Shown: in pieces, positions 1 through 8,209 of the stretch
How the letters are laid out: every line of letters begins with the position of its first letter
How positions within the stretch are numbered: position 1 is the stretch's first letter
Assembly (NCBI GenBank): GCA_036652335.1
Contig: JAVVWB010000005.1
Location: forward strand, 1 to 64,000
Length of the DNA stretch: 64,000 nucleotides
DNA from: JAVVWB01 sp036652335
GTDB taxonomy: Bacteria; Synergistota; Synergistia; Synergistales; Synergistaceae
Direction: 5' to 3'
Made by a program: the position numbers and the translations under genes
The notes under the pieces: model-generated
Databases searched by the model: none
What the model was told of the DNA's origin: nothing
What the model saw: the letters and a program-made list of their open reading frames with translations, nothing else

Positions 1-73
<73 letters not shown>

Positions 74-81
74 CTTGAAAT

Positions 82-156
82 GCGGAAGTAGCTCAGGGGT
101 AGAGCACAACCTTGCCAAGGTTGGGGTCGCGGGTTCAAATCCCGTCTTCCGCTCCA
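82..156 (+). tRNA. tRNA-Gly (GCC)
   Basis: Complete cloverleaf: acceptor GCGGAAG pairs with CTTCCGC, the anticodon stem CAACC/GGTTG holds the loop TTGCCAA with anticodon GCC, and CCA is encoded. It lies 8 bases after tRNA-Phe and ends just before a terminator hairpin. A second glycine tRNA (TCC) is at 47959-48034. Confidence 0.97.
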
Positions 157-169
157 TATGAAAATTATG

Positions 170-197
170 TCCGTGAGTTTTACTCGCGGATTTTTTT
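170..197 (+). terminator. rho-independent terminator of the tRNA-Phe/tRNA-Gly unit
   Basis: CCGTGAG and CTCGCGG form a 7-bp stem (one G-T pair) around a short T-rich loop, followed by a run of seven T. It closes the tRNA transcript 14 bases after the tRNA-Gly CCA. Confidence 0.85.
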
Positions 198-211
198 ATG
201 CCAAAATTTGG

Positions 212-217
212 TATAAT
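212..217 (+). promoter_or_regulatory. -10 box of the rnpB promoter
   Basis: A perfect TATAAT ends 7 bases before position 225, where helix P1 of the RNase P RNA begins, so the spacing fits a start at or next to the mature 5' end. No good -35 box is visible; the upstream DNA is the T-run of the preceding terminator. Confidence 0.6.
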
Positions 218-224
218 ATTAAAG

Positions 225-579
225 TTTAGAGTGTTTAATCCAGTTGCTGGTACGTTTACGTACGAGAGGAAAGTCCGGGCTCCACAGGACAGAGTGCAGG
301 AGAAAGTCCTGCAAGTGCGAACTTAGGGAAAGTGCCACAGAAAACAGACCGCCAAAGTATTTGGTAAGGGTGAAAAGGTGAGGTAAGAGCTTACCAACTA
401 AAAGGTGACTTTTAGGTTAGGAAAACCCCACTTGGAGCAAGATCGAATAGGAGAGGTTGAGGTTGTCCGCTGACTCTCGGGTACGATCGCTCATTTCTAT
501 CTGTAAGGGTAGAATTAGACAAATAACTGGAGAAGAAAGTTTTTTCTTTTACAAAACCCGGCTTATTAAGCGCTCTAAA
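225..579 (+). ncRNA. rnpB: RNase P RNA, bacterial class A
   Basis: This is the catalytic RNA that removes 5' leaders from pre-tRNAs. Universal core segments are present: GAGGAAAGTCCGGGCTCC near 265-283, AGGGAAAGTGCCACAGAAA near 326-345, and the 3' ACAAAACCCGGCTTA near 551-565. The two ends pair as helix P1: TTTAGAGTGTTTAAT at 225-239 against ATTAAGCGCTCTAAA at 565-579 (two G-U pairs), which fixes the limits. Length about 355 nt is normal for class A. The gene has its own -10 box and terminator and sits between tRNA genes and the division cluster. A 62-codon open frame inside it (457-645) is spurious. Confidence 0.96.
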
Positions 580-622
580 ATATGGCTGATTGATATTTAT
601 ATCAATCAGCCATATTTTTTTA
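580..622 (+). terminator. rho-independent terminator of rnpB
   Basis: A long inverted repeat (ATATGGCTGATTGATA and its complement, loop TTTA) is followed by a run of T. It begins right after RNase P helix P1. Confidence 0.93.
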
Positions 623-666
623 TTTTAAATTTTAAAAAACTTTAAAAAACACTGTTTTGTTGTCTG

Positions 667-682
667 TTTGTATGTATACAAA
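667..682 (+). repeat. short inverted repeat in the mraZ upstream region
   Basis: TTTGTATGTATACAAA is palindromic at 7 of 8 positions per half. It lies in the gap between the rnpB terminator and the mraZ promoter, about 140 bases before the predicted transcription start. It could be an operator or chance in AT-rich DNA. No gene was seen from 623 to 786. Confidence 0.25.
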
Positions 683-786
683 ACTTAATGCTTTTAGAAA
701 TAAAGTTAATTTTACTTGTGATATTGCGGATTTATTAAATTAGGTCAAAAGTACTAATTAAATATAGAGCATTAATAAATAAAGTG

Positions 787-813
787 TTGCATCTGGGTAT
801 TAAAAAGTATAAT
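787..813 (+). promoter_or_regulatory. promoter of the mraZ / division cluster
   Basis: TATAAT at 808-813 is a perfect -10 box. TTGCAT at 787-792 is a possible -35 box with a short 15-base spacer. Transcription would start near 820, inside the MraZ boxes that begin at 814, so bound MraZ would block initiation. The -10 is well supported; the -35 is weak. Confidence 0.6.
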
Positions 814-853
814 GTGGGTGAAAGTGGTACAAAATGGATGAAAGTGGGTGAAA
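814..853 (+). promoter_or_regulatory. MraZ operator: four direct repeats at 10-bp spacing
   Basis: Boxes GTGGG (814), GTGGT (824), ATGGA (834) and GTGGG (844) start exactly 10 bases apart, and each decamer ends in AAA or GAAA. MraZ is known to bind direct repeats of GTGGG-type boxes separated by 5 bases upstream of its own gene; the array here has that geometry, with four boxes, directly after the -10 box. The gene encoding the likely binder starts at 859. This also argues against an mraZ start at 784 or 838, which would place the operator inside the coding region. Confidence 0.85.
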
Positions 854-858
854 GAATA

Positions 859-1284
859 ATGCTTGTGGGAAGTTACAATCACAAATTAGATGCAAAGGGG
901 CGATCTGTTTTGCCATCTAAGATTAGATGTGAACTGGGTTCGTCAGTTGTCGCAACTATCGGGATTGACTCCTGCATAGCTTTATACCCCATAAATCGCT
1001 GGGAAGAACTTTTACTTAAATTAAAGGATCTTTCATCTTTTAAAAAGAAAACTAGAGATTTTAGAAGAGTCTTACTTTCAATGGCGACAGAACTAGATAT
1101 TGATTCAGCGGGAAGAATTTTATTGCCTAATCTTCTTAGAGAGTATGCTTTTATAGATCAGAATATAACCCTAATTGGTTCAGAAGATCATGTGGAAATA
1201 TGGGATATGGATCGTTGGGAAGAGCGTCGTAACAATGTTCTTGTTGATTTTAGTGACCTAGCAGAGGATTTGGAAGAAATATGA
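859..1284 (+). CDS. mraZ: transcriptional regulator MraZ
   Basis: MraZ is the DNA-binding repressor that heads division/cell-wall clusters and controls them by autoregulation. The protein of about 141 residues has the two AbrB-like halves of the family: GSYNHKLDAKGRSVLPSKIR near the N terminus and ATELDIDSAGRILLPNLLR in the middle, both with the D-x-x-G-R signature. The start at 859 matches the usual N terminus MLVGSYNHKLD; the open frame reaches back to 784, but that stretch holds the promoter and operator. No strong ribosome-binding site precedes 859; the boxes themselves occupy the leader. It overlaps rsmH by four bases (ATGA). Confidence 0.95.
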   Translation: MLVGSYNHKLDAKGRSVLPSKIRCELGSSVVATIGIDSCIALYPINRWEELLLKLKDLSSFKKKTRDFRRVLLSMATELDIDSAGRILLPNLLREYAFIDQNITLIGSEDHVEIWDMDRWEERRNNVLVDFSDLAEDLEEI

Positions 1285-2231
1285 GTGAACATGTATCTGT
1301 AATGGTAAACGAAGTCTTAGAAATGCTCGCTCCAATGGAATCAGAGCATTTGATTGTAGATGCCACTCTTGGATTAGGTGGACATACATGGCATATGCTT
1401 TCTACTTGCCCCAATGCATATGTTATTGGTTTTGACCAAGATCATCATGCGCGAGAAATAGCTAAAACGAATTTGTCTAAGTTTGAGGGCAGGTATGAAA
1501 TTGTTGCAGATAACTTCCGTAATATTTCTAGGCTTATAGAAAGGGATAATTGGACTGGAGCAAATGCAATACTATTTGATTTAGGTGTTTCAAATTTGCA
1601 ATTAACTGATCCAGATAGAGGATTTTCTTTCCAATATGAAGGGCCTCTTGATATGAGAATGGATGAAGGGGATCTCTGTAACAGTAAAATTACAGCTGGT
1701 GAAATTTTAGATAAATGGTCAATAAAAGAACTTACACAAATTTTTAGAGACTATGGTGAAGAGAAATATGCCTATGAAATCGCAAGAGGAATTGTAAGAA
1801 ATAGAGAAAATGGTGGAAGTATTACTACTACTACAGAGTTTGTCGAATTGATTAGAAAGATTTTGCCTGCACCAGTACAACGAAAAATGGGTGGACACCC
1901 AGCCAGGAAGGTTTTTCAGGCTTTGCGAATTGCCGTAAATGATGAAATGAACGTTCTAAATGAAGCTTTGGATGGAGCTATGAGTGTGTTAGCTCCAGGA
2001 GGAAAGATAATAGCGATTTCTTATCATTCCTTAGAAGACAGAATGGTAAAACACAGATTTAGAAAATGGCAAGAATCTGACATAGGAGAAATTAAACCTA
2101 GAAAAGCTCTATATCCAACGGAAGAAGAAGTAGAAAAGAATTACAAGTCAAGAAGTGCAAAACTAAGATTATTTAGAAAGTACACAGAAGATGAGGTGAG
2201 TAAGAATGTCCTGTTACGAATACCGACATAG
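1281..2231 (+). CDS. rsmH: 16S rRNA (cytosine(1402)-N(4))-methyltransferase
   Basis: RsmH (MraW) methylates N4 of C1402 in the 16S rRNA decoding centre using S-adenosylmethionine. The 316-residue protein is of normal length. It begins HVSVMVNEVLEML, has the SAM-binding loop DATLGLGGHTWHML near residues 27-40, the FDLGVSNLQL block, DRGFSFQYEGPLDMRMD, and the late ISYHSLEDRMVKH block typical of the family. Its ATG overlaps the mraZ stop, and its 3' end overlaps the next gene by 26 bases, so translation is probably coupled. Position directly after mraZ is the standard arrangement. Confidence 0.98.
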   Translation: MSEHVSVMVNEVLEMLAPMESEHLIVDATLGLGGHTWHMLSTCPNAYVIGFDQDHHAREIAKTNLSKFEGRYEIVADNFRNISRLIERDNWTGANAILFDLGVSNLQLTDPDRGFSFQYEGPLDMRMDEGDLCNSKITAGEILDKWSIKELTQIFRDYGEEKYAYEIARGIVRNRENGGSITTTTEFVELIRKILPAPVQRKMGGHPARKVFQALRIAVNDEMNVLNEALDGAMSVLAPGGKIIAISYHSLEDRMVKHRFRKWQESDIGEIKPRKALYPTEEEVEKNYKSRSAKLRLFRKYTEDEVSKNVLLRIPT

Positions 2232-2610
2232 TTCAGAAAAAAGCTACTCAAGTCTATATGTACTCAGTGTAGTTTTTGTGTTCATCTGTTGTGTTGTTTT
2301 AGCCACATTACGTCTTTATGGATTAAACCTTGAAAGAAAGATATCTGAGACATCTGGAAAAATTGATGTATATCAGGAGCAGAACATTGTCTTGTCAAAT
2401 GAGTTTTCAAAACTCTCATCTTCTGCCAGAATATATACTTATGCAAAAAATGAATTGGGTATGCAAACTGATAAAGCAAGCGCGGTTATTTATTTGAATA
2501 ACGATAATGTAGCTTTCGCAAAGAACCAGAGTCAAGAAATGCCTGTTCAAGAGGAAAGCTTTATAGTAAAAATAAATCCTTTTGTAAAGAAAGCACATGC
2601 CAAGAATTAA
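2206..2610 (+). CDS. ftsL: FtsL-like septum protein
   Basis: A 134-residue bitopic protein: a short cytoplasmic start, one membrane segment at about residues 17-36 (LYVLSVVFVFICCVVLATLRL), then a coiled-coil-prone external part. That is the topology of FtsL, which joins FtsQ/DivIB and FtsB to activate the FtsW-FtsI septal synthase. Sequence conservation in FtsL is poor, so the call rests mainly on size, topology and its place between rsmH and the penicillin-binding protein. It overlaps rsmH by 26 bases and ftsI by 14. Confidence 0.75.
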   Translation: MSCYEYRHSSEKSYSSLYVLSVVFVFICCVVLATLRLYGLNLERKISETSGKIDVYQEQNIVLSNEFSKLSSSARIYTYAKNELGMQTDKASAVIYLNNDNVAFAKNQSQEMPVQEESFIVKINPFVKKAHAKN

Positions 2611-4285
2611 TAGATCTACTGCGGATAAATATCAAAAAACAAAACTTGTGTGGTTTTTGCTTTACCTGCTAATTTTTTTGCTTGTAATGGCTACCGCATC
2701 AGTTCAGTTGTTTCCTGATCGCAGAATAGTGCAACAATCACAAAAACAATATTGGGCTAACGTTTCGATTAGTGCAACTAGAGGGAATATTATTGATAGA
2801 AATAATATTCCTCTTGCTGTTTCTAAACCTGTTGTTAGTTTTTTTATAGACCCGAAGGACTGGGATATAAGAAATGCATCTATTTTAAGGACTTACTTTG
2901 GAGTAGATATAGAAAAAAAGTTTTCCAGGCCGTTGAAAGGACGATTTCATTGGGTAAAAAGAAACGTTGAATCGTCTACAGCAATGTCATTAATAAACAA
3001 GAAAGTTCCTGGACTATATACATATACAGAAAAAAACAGAATATACCCCAACGGTTCTGTCGGTTTCCATATATTGGGTTTCTGTGACGTAGATAACTAT
3101 GGCCAAGCTGGTATTGAACATGCTTGGAATAATGTCCTTTATTCTCCACCTAAAACGAAATTTAGAACAAGAGGAAGAAAAACTAGCCTAGTAGAAACAT
3201 TTGCGGACACAGATGGAATGGCATCTTATGGCAATGGTACAATAAAACTAACAATAGACTCTCAAATTCAACAGATAGTAGAGACACGTCTATCAGAAGG
3301 TGCGAAGTCTATAGATGCAAAATGGGCTGCTGCTGTATGTATAAATCCTCACACAGGAGAAGTTATTGCTATGGCAAGTTACCCCACAATAGATGCAAAC
3401 TTGAGAAAAAATTTGCTTAATATGGAAGCAACTAGAAATAACGTAATAGGGCGAGTTTATGAGCCAGGTTCAATTTTTAAACCAATAACGATGTCTATTT
3501 CTTTGGATAATGCAGGAATATCTAAGACGTCAACATATAGTTGTAGCGGGCGTATAAGAGTTGCAGACAAAATTATAAGTGATGTAAACCATAAAGCTCA
3601 TGGAATTCAAAGTTTGACACAAGTATTAATGAATTCCTGTAATATAGGAATGTCAATCCTTTCAATGCGAGTATCAAATTATGATGCATATGGGTTATTG
3701 AAAGAATTTGGCTTTGGTGAGAAAAGTGAAATTGAAATGTCTGGAGAAGAAAGTGGACTTATAAAATCTCCAGAAGAATGGCTAGGAACTGTCCCAGCAA
3801 ATATATTTATTGGACAAGGAATTGCTGTGACTCCATTGCAACTGGTTATGGGAATTTCCTGTATTGCAAATGGAGGAGAGTTGCTAAAACCATATGTTGT
3901 TTCAGAAGTAATAGATAGTACAGGTAAAATAATACATAAAGGTAGTAAAAGGGTTCGCTCTCAACCGATATCTTCTGAAACAGCTTCTTTTGTGCGTAGT
4001 GCAATGGAGATGGTTGTTAGTGAAGGTGGAGGGAAAAGAGCTAAGTCTGATAAAGTAAAAATAGCAGGTAAAACCGGAACTGCACAAATAGCAAACAAAG
4101 GAATTTATCAGAAAGGTCGTTATGTTGCCTCGTTTGTTGGTTTTTGGCCGGCGGATAAGCCAGAATATGTTCTGCTTGTAAGTTTAGGAGAGCCACAAGG
4201 GAGTAGATATTATGGTGGTCTTATCTCTGCTCCTGTTTTTAAGTCAATAGTAGAAGATATAATACAAATTTCACCTGAAAAATAG
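2597..4285 (+). CDS. ftsI: septal peptidoglycan transpeptidase (class B penicillin-binding protein)
   Basis: FtsI cross-links septal peptidoglycan and works with FtsW. The 562-residue protein has one N-terminal membrane segment (about 17-38), a PBP dimer domain starting with ATRGNIIDRNNIPLA, and a transpeptidase domain with all three active-site motifs: S292-I-F-K, S347-C-N and K492-T-G. No C-terminal PASTA domain is present, which separates it from SpoVD or PBP2x. The ATG at 2597 overlaps ftsL by 14 bases. Confidence 0.95.
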   Translation: MPRINRSTADKYQKTKLVWFLLYLLIFLLVMATASVQLFPDRRIVQQSQKQYWANVSISATRGNIIDRNNIPLAVSKPVVSFFIDPKDWDIRNASILRTYFGVDIEKKFSRPLKGRFHWVKRNVESSTAMSLINKKVPGLYTYTEKNRIYPNGSVGFHILGFCDVDNYGQAGIEHAWNNVLYSPPKTKFRTRGRKTSLVETFADTDGMASYGNGTIKLTIDSQIQQIVETRLSEGAKSIDAKWAAAVCINPHTGEVIAMASYPTIDANLRKNLLNMEATRNNVIGRVYEPGSIFKPITMSISLDNAGISKTSTYSCSGRIRVADKIISDVNHKAHGIQSLTQVLMNSCNIGMSILSMRVSNYDAYGLLKEFGFGEKSEIEMSGEESGLIKSPEEWLGTVPANIFIGQGIAVTPLQLVMGISCIANGGELLKPYVVSEVIDSTGKIIHKGSKRVRSQPISSETASFVRSAMEMVVSEGGGKRAKSDKVKIAGKTGTAQIANKGIYQKGRYVASFVGFWPADKPEYVLLVSLGEPQGSRYYGGLISAPVFKSIVEDIIQISPEK

Positions 4286-4324
4286 AGCTAGTTATTGATT
4301 TTTTTTTGTAAGGGTGGTTATGTG

Positions 4325-5830
4325 ATGAATTTTAGAGAGCTTGTCAATTCGTTGATAAAAGAGAATCTAATTTTTGAGGTGTATGTTCCTGAAAATGTAA
4401 AAAATCAAAACAGTGAAATTGTGTCTTTAATATCTGATAGCCAGAAAGTAGAAAAAAACATAATATTTGCTTGTGTAAAAGGTGGACACTTTGATGGACA
4501 TACATATGCACTAAAAGCTTTCGAGATGGGAGCATCTGCAATTTTAGCAGAAAAGAAATTAGAGGTGCCATTACCTCAAATAATATGTGAAAATACAAGA
4601 AGCTTTATGGGATTTGTCGCATCATCACTTTATGGTTACCCTTGCAGGAAATTGCAGATGGTTGCTATTACAGGAACAAATGGCAAAACCACATCTAGTT
4701 TTATTCTAAAGTCTCTTCTTGAAGATGCTGGTAAAAAAACTGGATTATTGGGGACTGTTTTCTATAATGATGGAGTCAGAAATGTTGATGCTAATCATAC
4801 TACACCTGAAGGATCAGACCTCCAATATTGGCTTTCTAGAATGGTGGATAATGGTTGTGTAACGTGTGTTATGGAGACATCATCTCATGCTATAGAACAA
4901 GGGAGAATTTCAGGTGTTCAGTATGACAGATGTGGGTTTACGAATTTAACAGTCGATCATCTTGATTATCATGGAACAATGGAAAATTATTTTATTGCAA
5001 AGAAAAAATTGCTTAATTATACAAAATCTGGATGGAAACTTTCCGTAAATATTGATGACCCCTATGGGGAAAGGTTATGGAAGGAATTCGATAAAAAAAA
5101 TATAATTACTTATTCTATGGAAGATAGAAATGCAGATTTTTATGCGGAGCTGATAAATTACTCTATTGAGGGAACATTGGTAAATATAAAGACTCCGGAT
5201 AGTAACACATTTTTGAAATGTATGTTACCTTTACTTGGAACGTACAACGTTATGAATGTTTTGCAAGCTATTTCTATAGCTTGGAGTCTTGGAGTAAAAG
5301 ATGACATTCTCTTTAGGTCAATTAAGAAGATGGGGCAGGTTCCAGGACGTCTTGAGAGGTATTTTGTAAAAGACAAAGGGACTTACATAATTGATTTTGC
5401 TCATACACCGGATGCACTAGAAAAGACTTTAACTATGTTAAAATCTATCTGTAAAGGTAGACTTTTTGTGGTATTTGGTGCTGGTGGCGACAGAGATAAT
5501 TCTAAGAGACCTATGATGGGAGAAGTAGCTACAAGAATTGCAGATTTTGCAATGATTACTTCTGATAATCCTAGAAGTGAAGATCCTAACACTATAATTT
5601 CTGAAATAGAAAAAGGATCTATAAAAAATGGAAATAATTATGATTTAGTTGCAGATAGAAAAGATGCTATTTATAGGTGTTTAGGTATGCTACGGGGAAA
5701 TGACATCCTTCTTGTGGCTGGTAAGGGTGCCGAACAGAGACAGATTTTAAAAGATAAGACGATCGAATTTAGAGATAAAGATGTACTAGATGAATGGTGC
5801 AAAGAAAATAATGCAGAGGTGCAAAGATGA
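4325..5830 (+). CDS. murE: UDP-MurNAc-tripeptide ligase, probably meso-diaminopimelate-adding
   Basis: MurE adds the third amino acid to UDP-MurNAc-L-Ala-D-Glu. It has the Mur ligase P-loop ITGTNGKTTSS (lysine at residue 121) and the C-terminal substrate motif DNPR at 414-417, which in this family goes with meso-diaminopimelate rather than lysine. The ATG at 4325 follows AAGGGTGG at a suitable distance; the frame is open to 4295, but the added residues are not conserved. With this start it has 501 residues, normal for the family. It is followed by murF with a 4-base overlap. Confidence 0.96.
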   Translation: MNFRELVNSLIKENLIFEVYVPENVKNQNSEIVSLISDSQKVEKNIIFACVKGGHFDGHTYALKAFEMGASAILAEKKLEVPLPQIICENTRSFMGFVASSLYGYPCRKLQMVAITGTNGKTTSSFILKSLLEDAGKKTGLLGTVFYNDGVRNVDANHTTPEGSDLQYWLSRMVDNGCVTCVMETSSHAIEQGRISGVQYDRCGFTNLTVDHLDYHGTMENYFIAKKKLLNYTKSGWKLSVNIDDPYGERLWKEFDKKNIITYSMEDRNADFYAELINYSIEGTLVNIKTPDSNTFLKCMLPLLGTYNVMNVLQAISIAWSLGVKDDILFRSIKKMGQVPGRLERYFVKDKGTYIIDFAHTPDALEKTLTMLKSICKGRLFVVFGAGGDRDNSKRPMMGEVATRIADFAMITSDNPRSEDPNTIISEIEKGSIKNGNNYDLVADRKDAIYRCLGMLRGNDILLVAGKGAEQRQILKDKTIEFRDKDVLDEWCKENNAEVQR

Positions 5831-7221
5831 AAGAGATAATGGCCTCAAAAATTGCTATACACTTGGATGCGGATGTATATGGTCAAGATATATCTGTCGA
5901 GAGAAACTGGCTATGTGATAGCAGAGATGTGCTCCCTGGCGATGCTTTTGTCGCAATAAAAGGGAGTAAGGTTGATGGACATGCATTTATTGAGCAAGTG
6001 ATAGACAAAGGAGCTTCTCTTATTGTTATTAATAAAGATGAAGTTGATAAACTAGGTTTGGCTAAAAATACATATAGTAATATTACATTTATTGCCGTAT
6101 CTGACACTGTGAAAGTATTGTCTGATATGGCAAGATTTGTATTAAAAGAAATTGCTCCAACGGTTGTAGGAATTACAGGAAGTGTTGGAAAAACTACGAC
6201 AAGAGAACTTGTAGGTTCAATCTTGAGATCTTACAAGAAGGTTCATTCTGCAATAAGAAGTTTTAATACTGTTATAGGATGTAGTTTAACTATATTAAGC
6301 ATGCCATATGATACCGATATTTTGCTTCTTGAGTTTGGCACAAATCATCATGGAGAGATTAGGGAGATGGTTGGACTATTCCCTCCTGAAATTGTAATAA
6401 TAACGGAAGTTGTTTCTGCTCATTTAGAAGGATTAGGATCCTTAGAAGGAGTTTTAAAAGCTAAAATTGAAATTTGTGAGTCTGTTGCTTTAAAAACAAT
6501 AATATATAATAGTGACAATGAAATTCTTGATTCTGCGATAAAAAAGTTTGCTGATATTGGTGTAAGAGTTTTACCTGTTGGATACAAGAGTGACATATTT
6601 AAAATATTAAAATCTGATTTATATCTTTCAAACTCCATCCCTGCTTTAAGAACAAAATACTTATATTGTGATTCATGTTTTGAAACGAACATTCCTTTTT
6701 TTGGAAACCAACATTCATATAATCTTGCGTATGCAATTCTACTTGCTTTTGAATTAAAAATTTCAAAAAATGATATAATAAATGCTTTAAAAAACGTAAA
6801 ACCTGTTTCAGGCCGAGGTGTTTGCAAGGAACTTGTCAATTCGTCAGTAGTTATAGATGAATCATATAATGCAAACCCAGCGTCAATGCTAGCTGCAATA
6901 GAGAATCTTCGTTCTATCAAAGAGATAAATAAGGTTGATATATATGCTGTTCTTGGTGGTATGAGGGAACTTGGAGAAAAATCATTGGGGCTGCACGAAC
7001 AATTGGTTCCTAAATTAGCTGATTTTACTAAGGTTTTTCTTCTAGGTAATGAGTGGAACTTACTTACGTTAAAGGATAATATGCAAAGGTATGCTTCTAT
7101 AGATGAAATTGAAAAAGAAGTAAAATCTCTTGTAAAACAGAGTAATCTTGTTTTATTGGTAAAGGGTTCGAATTCCTATGGCCTTAACAGAGTTGTTAAA
7201 TGTCTTGTGGAGGATAACTAG
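5827..7221 (+). CDS. murF: UDP-MurNAc-tripeptide-D-alanyl-D-alanine ligase
   Basis: MurF attaches D-Ala-D-Ala to the MurNAc tripeptide, completing the cytoplasmic pentapeptide. The 464-residue protein has the P-loop VGITGSVGKTTTRELV near residue 115, the LLLEFGTNHHGEI block, and VVIDESYNANPASM in the C-terminal half. Its ATG overlaps the murE stop. No D-Ala-D-Ala ligase (ddl) is in this cluster, so that substrate is made by a gene elsewhere. Confidence 0.96.
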   Translation: MKEIMASKIAIHLDADVYGQDISVERNWLCDSRDVLPGDAFVAIKGSKVDGHAFIEQVIDKGASLIVINKDEVDKLGLAKNTYSNITFIAVSDTVKVLSDMARFVLKEIAPTVVGITGSVGKTTTRELVGSILRSYKKVHSAIRSFNTVIGCSLTILSMPYDTDILLLEFGTNHHGEIREMVGLFPPEIVIITEVVSAHLEGLGSLEGVLKAKIEICESVALKTIIYNSDNEILDSAIKKFADIGVRVLPVGYKSDIFKILKSDLYLSNSIPALRTKYLYCDSCFETNIPFFGNQHSYNLAYAILLAFELKISKNDIINALKNVKPVSGRGVCKELVNSSVVIDESYNANPASMLAAIENLRSIKEINKVDIYAVLGGMRELGEKSLGLHEQLVPKLADFTKVFLLGNEWNLLTLKDNMQRYASIDEIEKEVKSLVKQSNLVLLVKGSNSYGLNRVVKCLVEDN

Positions 7222-7222
7222 T

Positions 7223-8194
7223 ATGTATATTTTTATTTTGGTCTTTTCATTTTTAATCGAGATACTAATGCAAAACTTTTGGATTATGAAAATGCATTCT
7301 CTCAAAATTGAGCAGATTACAAAAGAGTATGGCCCTTCATGGCATGAAAAAACAAAATTGGGAACTCCAACAATGGGTGGAGTTGTCTTTATTCCTGTTT
7401 ATCTTATAGCAATGGTTATTGCAAGTATCTTAAACCCGGAAATGTTTAATCCTAGAGGGGTTTTAATCTACTCATATCCAATTTTAGTTGCTGTTATTGG
7501 ATTTGTTGATGACTGGATAAAACATGCTAAAAACTCAAGTGATGGATTAACAAGTAAACAGAAATTATTTTTGCAATTAATAGCCACCGTTTTATGGACA
7601 ATATGTGTATACGCTACAGGAAATCGTTTTTTTCTTGAATTTTCATTGCCTATTTATATTCTGCTTCCTATTGTCACATTCATTAGTGTAGGATTCCAAA
7701 ATGCTGTAAATGTTACAGATGGATTAGATGGTCTTGCAACTAAGGCGATGTTGATTTCATTTCTATTCGCGCTATTCTTTATGAAAATGAATATCTTTAG
7801 TACCGTATCTCTGTTTTGTGGAATAGGGATATGTATTGGTTTTTTATGGCACAACTCAAACCCTGCGACGGTTTTTATGGGAGATGTAGGTGCACATTTC
7901 CTGGCAGGTTTGTTGCTGTCAATATGTGTTGCATCAAGTAACACTTTGATTATAATTCCGCTAGGATTTTTATTTGGGATTGAAATTTTATCAGTTTCCA
8001 TTCAGATTTTTTCTATAAGATGTTTCCATAAAAAGGTCTTTCGTATGAGTCCAATTCATCATCATTTTGAGATGTTAGGCTGGAAAGAAAATAAGATTGT
8101 TTCTAGATTTTTAATAATACACACAATAGGAATTTTTATGCTTATAATGTTGTTTGATTTTTTAATAACGATGTTTAACCCATGCTGTCTTTAA
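7223..8194 (+). CDS. mraY: phospho-N-acetylmuramoyl-pentapeptide transferase
   Basis: MraY moves phospho-MurNAc-pentapeptide to undecaprenyl phosphate to form lipid I in the membrane. The protein of 323 residues is highly hydrophobic with about ten membrane segments. It carries GTPTMGGVVFIP near residue 45, GFVDDWIKHAKNSSDGLTSKQK with the catalytic-site DD pair, NVTDGLDGLA, and the MSPIHHHFE signature near the C terminus. The ATG at 7223 is preceded by GTGGAGG; an upstream in-frame start at 7178 would only overlap murF. Confidence 0.97.
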   Translation: MYIFILVFSFLIEILMQNFWIMKMHSLKIEQITKEYGPSWHEKTKLGTPTMGGVVFIPVYLIAMVIASILNPEMFNPRGVLIYSYPILVAVIGFVDDWIKHAKNSSDGLTSKQKLFLQLIATVLWTICVYATGNRFFLEFSLPIYILLPIVTFISVGFQNAVNVTDGLDGLATKAMLISFLFALFFMKMNIFSTVSLFCGIGICIGFLWHNSNPATVFMGDVGAHFLAGLLLSICVASSNTLIIIPLGFLFGIEILSVSIQIFSIRCFHKKVFRMSPIHHHFEMLGWKENKIVSRFLIIHTIGIFMLIMLFDFLITMFNPCCL

Positions 8195-8209
8195 GGGAGA
8201 TGTATTAAT

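Noticed and set aside
457..645. 62-codon open frame on the plus strand
   Set aside because: It lies inside rnpB and its terminator; no ribosome-binding site and no protein-like content.
784..858. Longer mraZ start at 784 or 838
   Set aside because: This stretch contains the -10 box and the four MraZ boxes; the conserved MraZ N terminus begins at 859.
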